64,000 nt of DNA. Origin: Actinopolymorpha rutila. Lineage in GTDB: Bacteria; Actinomycetota; Actinomycetes; Propionibacteriales; Actinopolymorphaceae. The notes under the pieces were generated by a model, which was given only the letters and a program-made list of their open reading frames with translations, had not been told where the DNA came from and did no database searches. A program made the position numbers and the translations under genes. Each line of letters starts with the position of its first letter. Position 1 is the stretch's first letter. Shown one piece after another: positions 63,746 through 64,000 of this stretch. The stretch lies in NCBI RefSeq assembly GCF_013407855.1, contig NZ_JACBZH010000001.1, positions 6,262,001 through 6,326,000 on the forward strand, read 5' to 3'.

Positions 63746-64000
63746 GTGTCGTGGCGCTACCTGGTTCGCCGCATCCTGCTGCTGTTGCTGGTGATGTGGA
63801 CAGCGGCGACGATCAACTTCTTCATCCCCAAGCTCAGTCCGCGCGACCCGATCAAGGAACGCCTGCAGCTCGCCGCGACCCAGGGTGGGCGCAACCAGAC
63901 CGGTCTGCAGGCGATGGCCGACGCGTACGCCCATCAGTACGGCCTGGACCAGCCCCTGTGGAAGCAGTATCTTCACGCCCTGCTCAAGGTGGTGCAGTTC
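63746..64000 (+). CDS. ABC importer permease (DppB/OppB type), 5' part
   Basis: 85 codons run off the right edge. GTG start four bases after the SBP stop. WRYLVRRILLLLLVMWTAATINFFIPKL is the first helix of DppB/OppB permeases, though the PxxPxxP motif (RDPIKERL) is less typical. Rest missing. Confidence 0.88.
   Translation, partial: MSWRYLVRRILLLLLVMWTAATINFFIPKLSPRDPIKERLQLAATQGGRNQTGLQAMADAYAHQYGLDQPLWKQYLHALLKVVQF

Overview
The window reads as chromosome of a high-GC actinobacterium (GC-rich third codon positions throughout, many GTG starts, TANNNT -10 boxes a few bases ahead of start codons). The gene set (tadA beside its associated proteins and upp, DUF222-HNH protein, DUF6458 protein, LLM/F420-type oxidoreductase, Ser/Thr kinase, GAF-ANTAR protein, hopanoid operon) fits the Actinomycetia, perhaps near Actinopolymorpha/Kribbella/Nocardioides; the exact genus is inference. 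There is one tRNA gene, no rRNA, no CRISPR array, no insertion sequence and no prophage.

Layout. 1-6.0 kb: partial SRPBCC protein, PrsW-type membrane protease, and a dihydroxyacetone kinase operon dhaK-dhaL-dhaM whose DhaM carries a complete PTS Enzyme I. 6.2-8.7 kb: VapB-like small protein, LytR_C envelope protein, K+/H+ antiporter. 8.8-12.2 kb: tRNA-Ser(CGA) with a strong terminator, tadA, two TadA-associated paralogues, a small hypothetical gene, upp. 12.3-18.5 kb: family-2 glycosyltransferase, ABC-2 exporter, isochorismatase-like hydrolase, and a DUF222-HNH gene behind a pair of inverted DnaA boxes. 18.5-25.7 kb: proton-translocating transhydrogenase (pntA-pntA2-pntB), dienelactone hydrolase, GH2 beta-galactosidase. 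25.7-29.1 kb: DUF4956/VTC polyphosphate-polymerase pair and an isoaspartate-methyltransferase-like protein. 29.1-34.8 kb: a complete five-gene peptide/oligosaccharide-type ABC importer. 35-41 kb: GAF-ANTAR regulator, CofE-like protein, a divergent OmpR-type regulator and histidine kinase, and murJ fused translationally to the kinase gene through a probable CTG start.

41.0-49.9 kb is the most coherent block: a hopanoid operon hpnC-hpnD-hpnE-polyprenyl synthase-shc-(hpnG/ispH)-hpnH with overlapping or nearly touching genes. Prenyl diphosphates go to squalene (HpnCDE), squalene to hopene (Shc), and hopene to adenosylhopane (HpnH) and ribosylhopane (HpnG domain). The HpnG-like nucleosidase is fused in frame to a complete IspH, so one polypeptide joins the last step of the MEP pathway to a late hopanoid side-chain step. 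49.9-64 kb: two SDRs, an LLM oxidoreductase, DUF6458 protein, Dps-like protein, PolA-family polymerase, M23 peptidase, Ser/Thr kinase, flavin monooxygenase plus phytanoyl-CoA-dioxygenase-like pair, and the start of a second ABC importer running off the edge.

Two themes recur. First, several genes have a TAGGCT/TAGGGT/TACACT/TATGGT box 6-8 nt before the start codon, suggesting leaderless transcripts. Second, short perfect or near-perfect tandem repeats (9, 12, 15, 27 bp) sit in frame at protein ends and linkers, and 11-24 bp direct repeats occur in many intergenic gaps.
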